Counted from the stretch's first letter, positions 1-6,730 are shown. The stretch is 10,065 nucleotides of DNA from Filomicrobium sp. (GCA_030607105.1 JAUWFF010000018.1:1-10065), one strand, 5' to 3'. The notes: generated by a model from the sequence alone, not told the origin. Numbers and translations: made by a program.

Positions 1-55
1 CGAAGTCGCTCTTGCTGAACAGGCCGGCTCTGGCAGCAAGCAGGCCTCCGTCTAA
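1..55 (+). CDS. C-terminal fragment of an unidentified protein (partial at left edge)
   Basis: One plus-strand frame (codons from base 2) is open from the window edge and ends at TAA 53-55. It gives the tail EVALAEQAGSGSKQASV. The codons are mostly GTC, GCC, GGC and CAG, matching the other genes here. A polar Gly/Ser/Lys tail is a common C-terminus. Seventeen residues are too few to name a family, and chance openness over so short a stretch is possible. The next gene follows on the same strand after about 114 bases, so co-transcription is possible but not shown. Confidence 0.4.
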   Translation, partial: EVALAEQAGSGSKQASV

Positions 56-104
56 ATCGCTTAATTCAGCTATCTCCTGCAAAATTCCTTTTGCCCGCAA
101 CGCC

Positions 105-133
105 TTGCCGCTTGCTGCCGCGCATCCTACTGT
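105..133 (+). promoter_or_regulatory. Tentative sigma-70-like promoter of the DUF533 gene
   Basis: TTGCCG (105-110) and TACTGT (128-133) are separated by exactly 17 bases. They sit about 37 bases upstream of the ATG at 170, giving a short leader of about 30 bases. Each hexamer matches the consensus only partly, so spacing and position are the main support. An AAAAGG ribosome-binding site at 156-161 lies 8 bases before the ATG. Confidence 0.25.
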
Positions 134-169
134 CTGAATCCTCAGTCCAGGCTCTAAAAGGTGTGTGAA

Positions 170-1216
170 ATGTTTGATGCAAAGAGTATTCTCGAGTCAC
201 TTGTTACTGGTGGCCAACGCTCAACCGCGTCGGCGGGCGGCCGGCAAGGCGATCCCCTCGGTGACCTATTGGGCAAAAGCGGCCTTGAAGATCTCCTGCG
301 AAACGCAACTCGGCCCGGCGATAAGTCAACCAGCAGCGGCCAGCAGGGCGACCCCCTGCGTGACCTTCTAGGAAGGCTCGGCATCGACAAGAGCAGCACT
401 GGCACCCAATCCTCAGACAAGTCATCTGACGCAGGCGGTGCGGACACTGGCCGAGGCATCACGGACGTTCTTGGCGATATGCTCAAGCAAGCCACCGAAG
501 GCACCCGACAGGGCGCACGTGACATCGGGGATGCTACCGGCGCAGGCGCCAAGATCGAGGATTTGGCACGTCAGTTATCGGGCAAGTCGCCGGATGAGCT
601 GATAGCATCCGTCAAAGAGCTGATTTCCAAAAACCAACTTGGAACTGGGGCCGCTCTCGGCGGGCTTGGCGCCCTCATTTTGGGCACCCAGACCGGTCGC
701 TCGGCCGCCGTCACAGCCGCCAAGCTCGGCGCGCTCGCGCTCATAGGCGGCCTCGCCTACAAAGCCTACAAGAACTATCAGGACGGGGGGCCAGCCGACG
801 CCGCAGCCACCGGCCAGATCGAAGCTCCGCCAAGCGGGTCCGGCTTCGACCCAGATTCGCTCAGCAATGACGACGCAGTCCTCATGGTCCGCGCCATGAT
901 CGCGGCAGCCTCCGCCGACGGCAGGATCGATGCCGAAGAGCAGCAACGCATCCTCAAGGGGCTTCAGGAGGATGGTGGTCTGGAGCCGGGTGCCGAGGAG
1001 TTCCTCGCGCGCGAACTGAACGCACCGGCCACCGCCAGCGATATCGCCACAGCCGTGCACAGCAAGGAACAAGCCGCGCAGGTCTACGCCGCGGCTCGCA
1101 TCGCTATCGACCCGGATACCCGTGGCGAGCAGGCCTTCTTGCATGACTTGGCCCGCCGCCTCCACATCGAGCACGACCTGGCACAACACATCAACGCCGC
1201 CGCTCGTGCCGCTTAG
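170..1216 (+). CDS. DUF533 family protein with TerB-like C-terminal domain
   Basis: The protein has 348 residues. I chose ATG 170 (MFDAKSILES, the usual opening of DUF533 proteins) over GTG 161 because AAAAGG lies 8 bases upstream of it. Residues 1-125 are low-complexity, Gly/Ser/Asp-rich and hold a repeated block, QGDPLGDLLGKS (26-37) and QGDPLRDLLGRL (59-70), with a weaker echo near 97-106. Residues 157-205 form a Gly/Ala-rich hydrophobic stretch ending in YKAYKNYQ, typical of the family and possibly membrane-associated. Residues 237-348 are an all-helical acidic domain with AAASADGRIDAEEQQRI (245-261), the metal-site-like motif shared with TerB/TerB-like proteins. E. coli YebE is a family member. 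The biochemical role of the family is not established. It appears to be a single-gene unit with a terminator right after the stop. The family call is secure; membrane association is inferred. Confidence 0.88.
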   Translation: MFDAKSILESLVTGGQRSTASAGGRQGDPLGDLLGKSGLEDLLRNATRPGDKSTSSGQQGDPLRDLLGRLGIDKSSTGTQSSDKSSDAGGADTGRGITDVLGDMLKQATEGTRQGARDIGDATGAGAKIEDLARQLSGKSPDELIASVKELISKNQLGTGAALGGLGALILGTQTGRSAAVTAAKLGALALIGGLAYKAYKNYQDGGPADAAATGQIEAPPSGSGFDPDSLSNDDAVLMVRAMIAAASADGRIDAEEQQRILKGLQEDGGLEPGAEEFLARELNAPATASDIATAVHSKEQAAQVYAAARIAIDPDTRGEQAFLHDLARRLHIEHDLAQHINAAARAA

Positions 1217-1225
1217 AAAACAAGA

Positions 1226-1257
1226 AAGGCCCCGGTTCCGCTCCCCCGGGGCCTTCT
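1226..1257. terminator. Hairpin terminator between the converging DUF533 gene and exporter operon
   Basis: A perfect 10-bp stem pairs AAGGCCCCGG (1226-1235) with CCGGGGCCTT (1246-1255) across a 10-base loop. It begins 9 bases after the DUF533 stop and lies 38 bases beyond the end of the minus-strand adaptor gene. On the minus strand the stem is followed by a T-rich run (TTTCTTGTTTTC), so it looks strongest for the operon. On the plus strand the T-tract is short (TTCTGATCT). Probably bidirectional. Confidence 0.75.
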
Positions 1258-1294
1258 GATCTAATTCGCGATATGACGGGCGAAAGACAACGGG

Positions 1295-2413
1295 TCAGTT
1301 AGCACGCACCATCACCGATGCCGACTTGGCCGCCGCCGCATCCTTCAAACGGAAAAACACATCCACACGCATGCCAGTCAGCAGCGGCGGCATGCCTTCT
1401 AGGTCGATAACGACTTCAAGAACATCAACCGTATTGGGCCTGCGCGGACCGCGGGTCGCGATGCGCGGGCTACCCAGCGCGCCCGAGATCTCTGTGACGA
1501 CACCCTCGAATTCCTCATTGGGGAACGCATCGGCCCTAACAACCGCCCTCTGACCGACGCGCACCTTCGCGACATCGCGTTCCTCAACTTCCGCGCGAAC
1601 ACGCATTTTGCTGATATCGCCGAAGACCATTAATGGAGATTGCGGGCCTGCCGCCGCTGTCTCCCCGACTCGGGCAAGAACGTTCAAAACCGTCCCATCG
1701 AAGGGAGCACGAATCCGCGTCTTCTCCAGCGCTTCTTCGGCCAATGCTAGGTCTGCGCGGGCAATTGTCAGGGACGTATCCAGGCGTCCCGGCAGCGGCA
1801 TGTCAGAGTTCGCATTCAACTTTTTCAGCGCGCCTTTGGCATCGCGCAATCGCTTTTGTGTTTTTTCAACGGCATCGCGGGCCGCTGCTATGTCGCTGTC
1901 ACGCGCATCTCCCGCGCGCATCAATTCAAGTGTCTCATCGAAAGCCCACCAGGCTTTAAACAGCTCATGTCTGGCGGTCTCTACTTCATCCTCGGCTTTG
2001 CGCCGATCAAGCGCCAATCCCGTGACCGGCTCTTCTTCCCGCTCAAGCAGCCTGACTTCCTCTTCGGCCTTGGCGGCGATGACGCGCTGCCATGCTGCCT
2101 CGTCGTCCAGCTTGACGAGCACATCACCAGCAAACACCTTGTCGCCGGTCCCCACCGGCACTTCGTCGATCCGGCCGCCTGTCTGCGCCGAAATCCGGAC
2201 CACACCGGACGATGGCTCTACCCGTCCCGTGGCCGAAGCCGCCCATATTGGCCGCGGCTTCGCCGAGCCCTGAGCCTCCGCCGCAGTGCCGACGTACAAT
2301 GCGTAGTCAGCGCCGGCAGGCGGTCGCGGAGCTTCAAGCGAGCTGAATAGCAGTCCCGCTGCGATAGTTGCGGCGATGATAAAAGTTGAAACGTTGGACT
2401 CGATCTTAGGCAT
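1295..2413 (-). CDS. HlyD/DevB-type periplasmic adaptor (membrane fusion) subunit of ABC exporter
   Basis: The protein has 372 residues. It would link the inner-membrane pump to an outer-membrane channel. Seen in order: an N-terminal membrane anchor (about 10-25, FIIAATIAAGLLF); first lipoyl half (about 73-103, ISAQTGGRIDEVPVGTGDKV); a long charged coiled-coil hairpin (about 108-233); second lipoyl half opening with TRIRAPFDGTVL (232-243); and a beta-barrel region with EVEERDVAKVRVGQ (275-288). This is the standard membrane-fusion layout, and the length suits DevB-type adaptors. I chose ATG 2413 because it overlaps the ATPase stop by 8 bases (ATPase TAA at 2406-2408), a coupled arrangement. 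A longer in-frame version reaching 2524 would run through the ATPase gene and place 37 basic residues before the anchor. Last gene of the operon. Confidence 0.9.
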   Translation of the reverse strand: MPKIESNVSTFIIAATIAAGLLFSSLEAPRPPAGADYALYVGTAAEAQGSAKPRPIWAASATGRVEPSSGVVRISAQTGGRIDEVPVGTGDKVFAGDVLVKLDDEAAWQRVIAAKAEEEVRLLEREEEPVTGLALDRRKAEDEVETARHELFKAWWAFDETLELMRAGDARDSDIAAARDAVEKTQKRLRDAKGALKKLNANSDMPLPGRLDTSLTIARADLALAEEALEKTRIRAPFDGTVLNVLARVGETAAAGPQSPLMVFGDISKMRVRAEVEERDVAKVRVGQRAVVRADAFPNEEFEGVVTEISGALGSPRIATRGPRRPNTVDVLEVVIDLEGMPPLLTGMRVDVFFRLKDAAAAKSASVMVRAN

Positions 2414-3158
2414 GCGCTTTACGCCTCTTCGTGAGATCGGTGATTTCCGGCGCGTCGAGGCCTTCAGGCCTGCGTTCTTCGCCGACGATGAGCCCGTCCT
2501 CGATGCGCACAACGCGATCGGCAAAGGGCAGGGTTCTAGGATCGTGCGTCACGGCAAGTACACTTCGGCCTTGTTCGTGCGCGATCCGCGCGAGCAATTC
2601 CATAACGGCGTTGCCATTCTCACCATCGAGAGCCGCGGTGGGCTCGTCAGCGAGAACGATCGATGGCGATAAGACGATCGCGCGAGCAACAGCCACACGC
2701 TGCTGCTCTCCACCGGAAAGATTGTTGGGATAGTTCTTGAGCCTATGGCCCAGCCCCACTTCACGCAAAACATCCTCACTCCGGCGTGCGGCCTTGTACC
2801 CTTTCTGACCCCGCACATCGAGCGAGATCCGAACATTTTCAAGAGCCGAGAGCGTCGGAAACAGGTTGTACGACTGGAAGATGAACCCAATATGGTCGCG
2901 ACGAAGCACGGCGAGTTCCTCCGGGTCAAGCCCATCGGTTGACTGCCCCGCCACGGTGAGGTCACCCGCCGTCGGCGCCATGATACAGCCCAGGATCGAC
3001 AGAAACGTTGTTTTTCCGCTGCCTGATGGGCCCATCAACAGTGTCAGTTCTCCGCGCACTAAATCTAGGTCGACGCCCTTGAGCGCCATCACCTTGCCGG
3101 CACCGCGACCGAGCTCTTTCACAATGTTCTTTGCGGCGAGAACCGTCTCCGTCGTCAT
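2406..3158 (-). CDS. ABC exporter ATP-binding subunit (DevA/LolD/MacB type)
   Basis: The protein has 250 residues, a single nucleotide-binding domain that hydrolyses ATP to drive the adjacent permease. All core motifs are intact: Walker A GPSGSGKTT (43-51), Q-loop Gln95 (GFIFQSYNLFP), ABC signature LSGGEQQRVAVARA (147-160), Walker B IVLADE (167-172) with ALD D-loop (176-178), and switch His205 (AVTHD). The QSYNLFPTLSALENV stretch is typical of the LolD/MacB/DevA branch that partners FtsX-fold permeases. Its ATG overlaps the permease stop as ATGA (3155-3158). No strong Shine-Dalgarno precedes it, suggesting translational coupling. Residues 229-250 form a charged tail, KRRKAHA at the end. The assignment to the exporter comes from motif type plus operon context. 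Confidence 0.95.
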   Translation of the reverse strand: MTTETVLAAKNIVKELGRGAGKVMALKGVDLDLVRGELTLLMGPSGSGKTTFLSILGCIMAPTAGDLTVAGQSTDGLDPEELAVLRRDHIGFIFQSYNLFPTLSALENVRISLDVRGQKGYKAARRSEDVLREVGLGHRLKNYPNNLSGGEQQRVAVARAIVLSPSIVLADEPTAALDGENGNAVMELLARIAHEQGRSVLAVTHDPRTLPFADRVVRIEDGLIVGEERRPEGLDAPEITDLTKRRKAHA

Positions 3159-4288
3159 CTGCTGAATACCGTCGCTGGGTCAATCTTGGTCACCTTTACA
3201 ATGGCTGAGATGGCCGAGATTGCGCACATAAACAAAGTTACCGAGAACAGTCCGACTGCAAGTTGCGGTGTCATGACAATCGGCAAAGGTGTTGCTTGAC
3301 TGGCGAACACGACGCACAGCGCCAGAACCATGCCGAGGACATACCCGATAACGGCACTCAATCCTGCCTGTGTCAGGATCACTTGATGAATATATCCGGA
3401 CGACGAGCCCAAAGCGCGAAGTGTCGCAAATTCGTTAATGTGGTCCTTGGTGCTTGAATAAAGCGTCTGCGCGACGATCACCGTGCCTACCAGAATACCA
3501 AGCAGCGCACCGCCAATAAGTGCAACGCCAGCACCGGTCCGAAAAAGCCATTGAATCAAGCTGCGGTCGTGGAACTCCTCGGTGGTGAGCACCTCGGCTC
3601 CTTCCAGCCGACTTGCTAGTTCAGAGCGCACCTGTTCAACATCGACGCCAGGCAGGACTTTGACAAGCTGAAAGGTCGCAAGGTCACTACCAGCAGCGCC
3701 TGTGAGATACCGTGCGCGCGAGAGTGGCATGTAGACGTAGGGCGACTGGGTGAAAGATCGAACCCCATCGGTGAGCGCGCTAACTTTGACGCGGCCAGGA
3801 CCGATTTGCGCGCTACTCCCAATTCCCTCAATACCGAGTTCCTGGAGATAGGTCTTATCGACGGCGATTGAATCAGGGGCTTTGATATCTTCCCACGTGC
3901 CGGTTTCAAGCCACAACGGCGTGACGGCACCTGCTTCGGCGTCGGCCCCGATTATAACAACACGCGACGAGCCGCCCGCCGGCTTCCGCCATTCATTAAA
4001 TCCAACGATGATCGGGGTAACCTGCGCTACGCCGGGTGTGGCCAAGGCCTGATGGCGTTCCCGTGCACTCATCAACATACCGCCCTCTTCGAAGCTCTTC
4101 GCTCCGAACGGCATGATCCACAGATCCGCATTGGCATGATCGATATTCGCCGTGATCATCCTGCTTGCACCAAGATACAGCCCGAGCTGTACGGCCACCA
4201 AGACGATGGAGAACAAGATCCCAACCAATGTAACCATCAACCGAATGCGGTCGTGAAACAAGTTACGAAAGGCAAGCGTAAAAATCAT
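3155..4288 (-). CDS. ABC exporter permease, DevC/FtsX-fold
   Basis: The protein has 377 residues, the usual length for DevC-type permeases. Four membrane segments are visible: about 18-40 (MVTLVGILFSIVLVAVQLGL), 252-276, 308-330 and 345-366. The large region between the first and second (about 41-250) would be periplasmic. The last three segments form the FtsX domain, with a cytoplasmic coupling stretch KDHINEFATLRALGSSSGYI (281-300) that contacts the ATPase. The opening TLAFRNLFHDRIRLMVTLVG and the periplasmic NADLWIMPFGAKSFEEGG resemble DevC proteins, whose cyanobacterial members export heterocyst glycolipids. The substrate here is unknown. ATG 4288 is preceded by AGGA six bases upstream. 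First gene of the operon (permease, ATPase, adaptor). Confidence 0.9.
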   Translation of the reverse strand: MIFTLAFRNLFHDRIRLMVTLVGILFSIVLVAVQLGLYLGASRMITANIDHANADLWIMPFGAKSFEEGGMLMSARERHQALATPGVAQVTPIIVGFNEWRKPAGGSSRVVIIGADAEAGAVTPLWLETGTWEDIKAPDSIAVDKTYLQELGIEGIGSSAQIGPGRVKVSALTDGVRSFTQSPYVYMPLSRARYLTGAAGSDLATFQLVKVLPGVDVEQVRSELASRLEGAEVLTTEEFHDRSLIQWLFRTGAGVALIGGALLGILVGTVIVAQTLYSSTKDHINEFATLRALGSSSGYIHQVILTQAGLSAVIGYVLGMVLALCVVFASQATPLPIVMTPQLAVGLFSVTLFMCAISAISAIVKVTKIDPATVFSR

Positions 4289-4649
4289 CGGCAGTCCTGG
4301 TTACTACTGAAACTCTGTAAATGCCGCAATTCTACCACGCAGCTATATTCATCTCATGGATTTCATAGAAGTTCGAGTGAATGAACTGGAAATCGCGCAA
4401 GTCAGCGATACTGCATAACCTTCCACGCGCGTACATGAGGCGTTGTATCACAACCCAGAAGACGTAGCGCTAAGAATGAGCCAACACGGTGTTTTTCCAG
4501 AGAAATTCAAAGGATGCGTCATTATGAAGTCATCTTTTGGTGGCGCGGTCCTTGATCATGGCGCCGTGACTGGATACCGAATTTGTGCCGATTTAATGGT
4601 TCATTGGCAACCAGATACGCAACCCCCTCGATTTGAGAAAAGCACCGGT
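4289..4649. other. 361-base divergent intergenic region, relatively AT-rich
   Basis: This spacer separates the minus-strand exporter operon from the plus-strand DUF2147 gene and must hold both promoters. On the minus strand TATAGC (4342-4347) and TTCTAT (4365-4370) are 17 bases apart, a weak promoter candidate about 54 bases before the permease ATG. On the plus strand TTGATC (4552-4557) and TACCGA (4575-4580), also 17 apart, are weaker still. One plus frame is open from TTG 4443 into the DUF2147 gene, but its translation is not signal-peptide-like and I do not count it as coding. No operator or RNA element was recognised. Confidence 0.4.
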
Positions 4650-5162
4650 ATGCTAACAGTTTCAAAACCGTATCCAAGGCGGACCGTCAGGCTATCAATC
4701 GCCGCGGCAGCTTTTTGTTCCGTGGCCCTGGGTACCGCAGTGTCCGCCGCGCCGCCCGAAACTGGACTGTGGTACGATGATACGGGCAAAGGCGCTGTGG
4801 AGATTGCCCCCTGTGGCAACAGACTTTGCGGGCACATTTTTTGGCTGCGAGACCCACTGGGCTCTAATGGCAAGCCGCTAAGAGACAAATATAATCCGGA
4901 ACCTAGCATGCGGAACCGGCTGATTTGCGGGGTCCAGGTGTTGGGAAATCTTGCGCCTCAATCGAATGGGAAATGGGGCCAAGGTTGGGTTTACGATCCG
5001 AAAATCGGCAAGAGCTACAACGTCGAGATCAGTTTATCCAACCCAAATACGTTAACGGTCTATGGTTATGCCGGCGTCAAACTATTCGGCAAGACGCTTT
5101 ACTGGAAACGCGCCCCGGGGGATTTGCCTTCTTGCAGGAGCAATGCCCGCGCCTCGCAGTAG
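4650..5162 (+). CDS. Exported DUF2147 domain protein
   Basis: The protein has 170 residues from ATG 4650. This start gives a clean signal peptide: basic n-region (KPYPRRTVR), hydrophobic core (LSIAAAAFCSVALGTAV) and a likely cut after VSA near residue 33. A weak GAGAAA precedes it by 9 bases. The mature part carries DUF2147 features: GLWYDD (39-44), GAVEIAPCGNRLCGHIFWL (48-66), a central GVQVLGNLAP (94-103), GKWGQGWVYDPKIGKSYN (107-124) and a C-terminal LTVYGYAGVKLFGKTLYWKR (135-154). Four cysteines in the mature chain (55, 60, 93, 162) could form disulfides in the periplasm. The family is common in proteobacteria and its role is not settled. Starts further upstream (TTG 4443, ATG 4596) keep the frame but would bury the signal sequence. 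Monocistronic, with a terminator 22 bases after the stop. Confidence 0.85.
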   Translation: MLTVSKPYPRRTVRLSIAAAAFCSVALGTAVSAAPPETGLWYDDTGKGAVEIAPCGNRLCGHIFWLRDPLGSNGKPLRDKYNPEPSMRNRLICGVQVLGNLAPQSNGKWGQGWVYDPKIGKSYNVEISLSNPNTLTVYGYAGVKLFGKTLYWKRAPGDLPSCRSNARASQ

Positions 5163-5183
5163 AGCGTGAAAACCAAATAATTG

Positions 5184-5226
5184 AAGGGCCGGGAAAACCT
5201 GCAAAACAGGTGCCCGGCCCTTTCTT
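5184..5226. terminator. Strong hairpin terminator between converging DUF2147 and hydrolase genes
   Basis: Stem AAGGGCCGGG (5184-5193) pairs perfectly with CCCGGCCCTT (5213-5222). An inner ACCTG/CAGGT helix (5197-5201 with 5207-5211) closes a CAAAA loop, with a small AAA/G internal bulge. TTTCTTTATC follows on the plus strand, so it terminates the DUF2147 transcript. It also lies 31 bases beyond the hydrolase stop and may act in both directions. Confidence 0.85.
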
Positions 5227-5256
5227 TATCGCGCTTGCGGCCCGAACAGCCGCCAG

Positions 5257-6153
5257 TTACCTGGAAATCTCAACGATATCGGCGGGACGACGCTTTGGAG
5301 CGGCTGCCTTGCGCTCGCTTTCGATCCGCGAAAGCTGGCGCGTTGTGAAGTCAACCGCACGCTCCAAGACAAAGTCACGCTGCCGGTCGAGCGTCACAAT
5401 GTGATAACTGTCGTCGAGAACGAGAGCTTCAACGGGGCCGCCGAGCTTATACTGCAGCTTCAGCGCATTCCGGAGGCAGCTCTGATCGTCTTGGCGGGGA
5501 TGCGCAATCAATGTCGGCGCGGTCACTCTCGAGAGGTCCTTCAGCACCTGCCTCACAAGGCGCCGAAATTCCAGCACCATCACGCCAGGTCGGGCATAGA
5601 CCGCCTCAAGCGTTCGGTCTTCCGCCTTGAAGGAATCAACCATGAACTTGCGGATCCGTTCATCCTTGATGCCGTATGGCGCACGTTGGCTAAACCTGAA
5701 TAACCGTGCGAACCAGCGCTGATTGACCAGCCTGTAAAGGTTGAATGTCCATGGAATAGCCCAGCCATTGGGATACAGCGTCGGAGCAAAGGCGAGAACC
5801 CCCGCAACCTCCTTGGGCCGATCCTTCGCCAGCTTCAAGGCCAGGATGGACCCGGCCGATAAACCGCCAATAAAAACAGTGTCACACTTCTGACAAAGCC
5901 CCTCGAAGACCCGTTCGACCTCCGAATACCAGTCCTGCCAACGTGACATCGACAAGACGTCCGTCCCGTTCGTCATGCCCGGGAGCATCGGGCACTCCAC
6001 GGTATAACCCTCACGCGCGAAGCCCTGCGCCACGTATTTCAGCTCCAGAGGCGTACCCCCGAGACTATGGATAAGCAGTACCCCGACCCGACCGCCCTCG
6101 TACGACAAACCCGAAAGCAAGCCGAGCTTCTTATTCTTGGTTGTCTTCGTCAT
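5257..6153 (-). CDS. Alpha/beta hydrolase, Est30-like carboxylesterase family
   Basis: The protein has 298 residues, no signal peptide and is probably cytoplasmic. The alpha/beta hydrolase layout is complete: a first strand and oxyanion loop GVLLIHSLGGTP (24-35); nucleophile elbow GGLSAGS with Ser99; acid Asp222 or Asp223 in LIAHPRQDDQS (215-225); and His251 in DDSYHIVTLDRQRD (247-260). The SYHIVTLD block and the GIKDERIR motif (161-168) point to the carboxylesterase/monoacylglycerol-lipase-like branch. The cap (about 125-205) is rich in Trp/Phe/Tyr, suiting an acyl ester substrate. The oxyanion loop reads HS rather than the commoner HG. A basic tail (RKAAAPKRRP) follows the fold. ATG 6153 has AGAAGGA only two bases upstream, unusually tight, but no other Met occurs before residue 57. 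Substrate unknown. Confidence 0.87.
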   Translation of the reverse strand: MTKTTKNKKLGLLSGLSYEGGRVGVLLIHSLGGTPLELKYVAQGFAREGYTVECPMLPGMTNGTDVLSMSRWQDWYSEVERVFEGLCQKCDTVFIGGLSAGSILALKLAKDRPKEVAGVLAFAPTLYPNGWAIPWTFNLYRLVNQRWFARLFRFSQRAPYGIKDERIRKFMVDSFKAEDRTLEAVYARPGVMVLEFRRLVRQVLKDLSRVTAPTLIAHPRQDDQSCLRNALKLQYKLGGPVEALVLDDSYHIVTLDRQRDFVLERAVDFTTRQLSRIESERKAAAPKRRPADIVEISR

Positions 6154-6187
6154 GATCCTTCTGAACTCACTAACAGCCGGCCCATCA

Positions 6188-6216
6188 TCAATATTTCATG
6201 ATAACAGCATGTGCAA
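6188..6216 (-). promoter_or_regulatory. Candidate promoter of the alpha/beta hydrolase gene
   Basis: On the minus strand TTGCAC (6216-6211) and TATTGA (6193-6188) are 17 bases apart and end about 35 bases before the ATG at 6153. The predicted leader is about 28 bases. Both hexamers are partial matches. The -10 lies inside a small inverted repeat, ATCAT (6184-6188) with ATGAT (6198-6202), which could be an operator or chance. Confidence 0.3.
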
Positions 6217-6446
6217 ACGCGAAGCCGTAACTCACTGCGTTGGCGTGGTTAATCCCAAGTCACCTAAACTAGCCCACCAACCGGATGGAAGGTGGATCGC
6301 CCGCTAGCGCCGTCTTTCCAACAAACGGCCATCGGTGGGACCCTCCCAAAAGCCCAGTGTTTGCCAGCGATCGACGCGGCGCTGTTTAATCCTGGACGCG
6401 CCCCAGATTGCGATGAGGCATCGCGCCGCAATCTCGAAAAGTAACA

Positions 6447-6461
6447 TTGTGCAGCGCACAA
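6447..6461. promoter_or_regulatory. Perfect 15-bp palindrome, PhaR-type operator candidate
   Basis: TTGTGC-AGC-GCACAA has two 6-base arms that match perfectly around a 3-base centre. A second shorter TGC-N3-GCA site (TGCACTGCA) lies at 6559-6567, and a half-site-like TTGTTGCAGTG at 6515-6525. TGC-rich palindromes of this form are what alphaproteobacterial PhaR regulators of polyhydroxybutyrate granule genes are known to bind. No phasin or pha gene is visible nearby, so the assignment is by motif shape only. Confidence 0.3.
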
Positions 6462-6558
6462 AAAGCCCGAAAACCACTGCATCACGCAAGCCCCCCTCGG
6501 CAAAATTTGATCATTGTTGCAGTGACGTAATTGGTTTAGCTCAAATAATTATGAATAA

Positions 6559-6567
6559 TGCACTGCA
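6559..6567. promoter_or_regulatory. Second TGC-N3-GCA palindrome
   Basis: TGCACTGCA sits 97 bases to the right of the longer palindrome at 6447-6461, at the edge of an AT-rich patch. It is a 9-base match and on its own would be unremarkable. It is listed because it shares arm sequence and spacing with its neighbour. Confidence 0.2.
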
Positions 6568-6730
6568 CCATATGCTCCCATCGCAACCTCCGCTGGAGTT
6601 CCAAGCTCAGCGAGGCCTCGCCAGCATTCAGCACCGATCTAAACGCAGACTGCTTACCGTTCTATCTCTGCATGGAAAGAACTCGTCGCGACTGCGGTGC
6701 AATCTAGAATAAACCTTAAGAAGCAATGAT

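Larger units (their letters stand above)
6154..6730. other. 577-base stretch without a convincing gene
   Basis: This region lies between the hydrolase start and the symporter stop, both on the minus strand. Short open frames exist on both strands (for example 6335-6712 plus, 6264-6503 and 6304-6489 minus). They overlap one another, lack a family match I recognise and show no clear GC bias at third codon positions. What it does hold is a candidate hydrolase promoter (6188-6216), an AT-rich patch (about 6503-6560) and palindromic TGC-N3-GCA motifs (6447-6461, 6559-6567). No terminator hairpin with a T-run was found after the symporter stop. Confidence 0.5.

Noticed and set aside
575..1189. 204-residue minus-strand ORF opposite the DUF533 gene
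   Set aside because: It is antisense to a clear family member whose TerB-like motif and codon bias lie on the plus strand.
1608..2273. 221-residue plus-strand ORF opposite the adaptor gene
   Set aside because: It is Ser/Arg/Ala-rich, as expected from the complement of a GC-rich coiled-coil gene. The minus frame has the full adaptor layout.
2414..2524. 37-residue N-terminal extension of the HlyD-type adaptor to a start at 2524
   Set aside because: It lies entirely within the well-supported ATPase gene and adds a basic, non-conserved segment before the membrane anchor. ATG 2413, overlapping the ATPase stop, fits the operon better.
6684..6693. GTCGCGAC palindrome downstream of the symporter as a terminator
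   Set aside because: It is an 8-base palindrome with no loop and no following T-run, so it cannot form a terminator hairpin.
6335..6712. 125-residue plus-strand ORF (GTG start) in the hydrolase-symporter gap
   Set aside because: Third-position GC is near neutral, no ribosome-binding site or domain is visible, and it crosses the AT-rich, palindrome-bearing patch.
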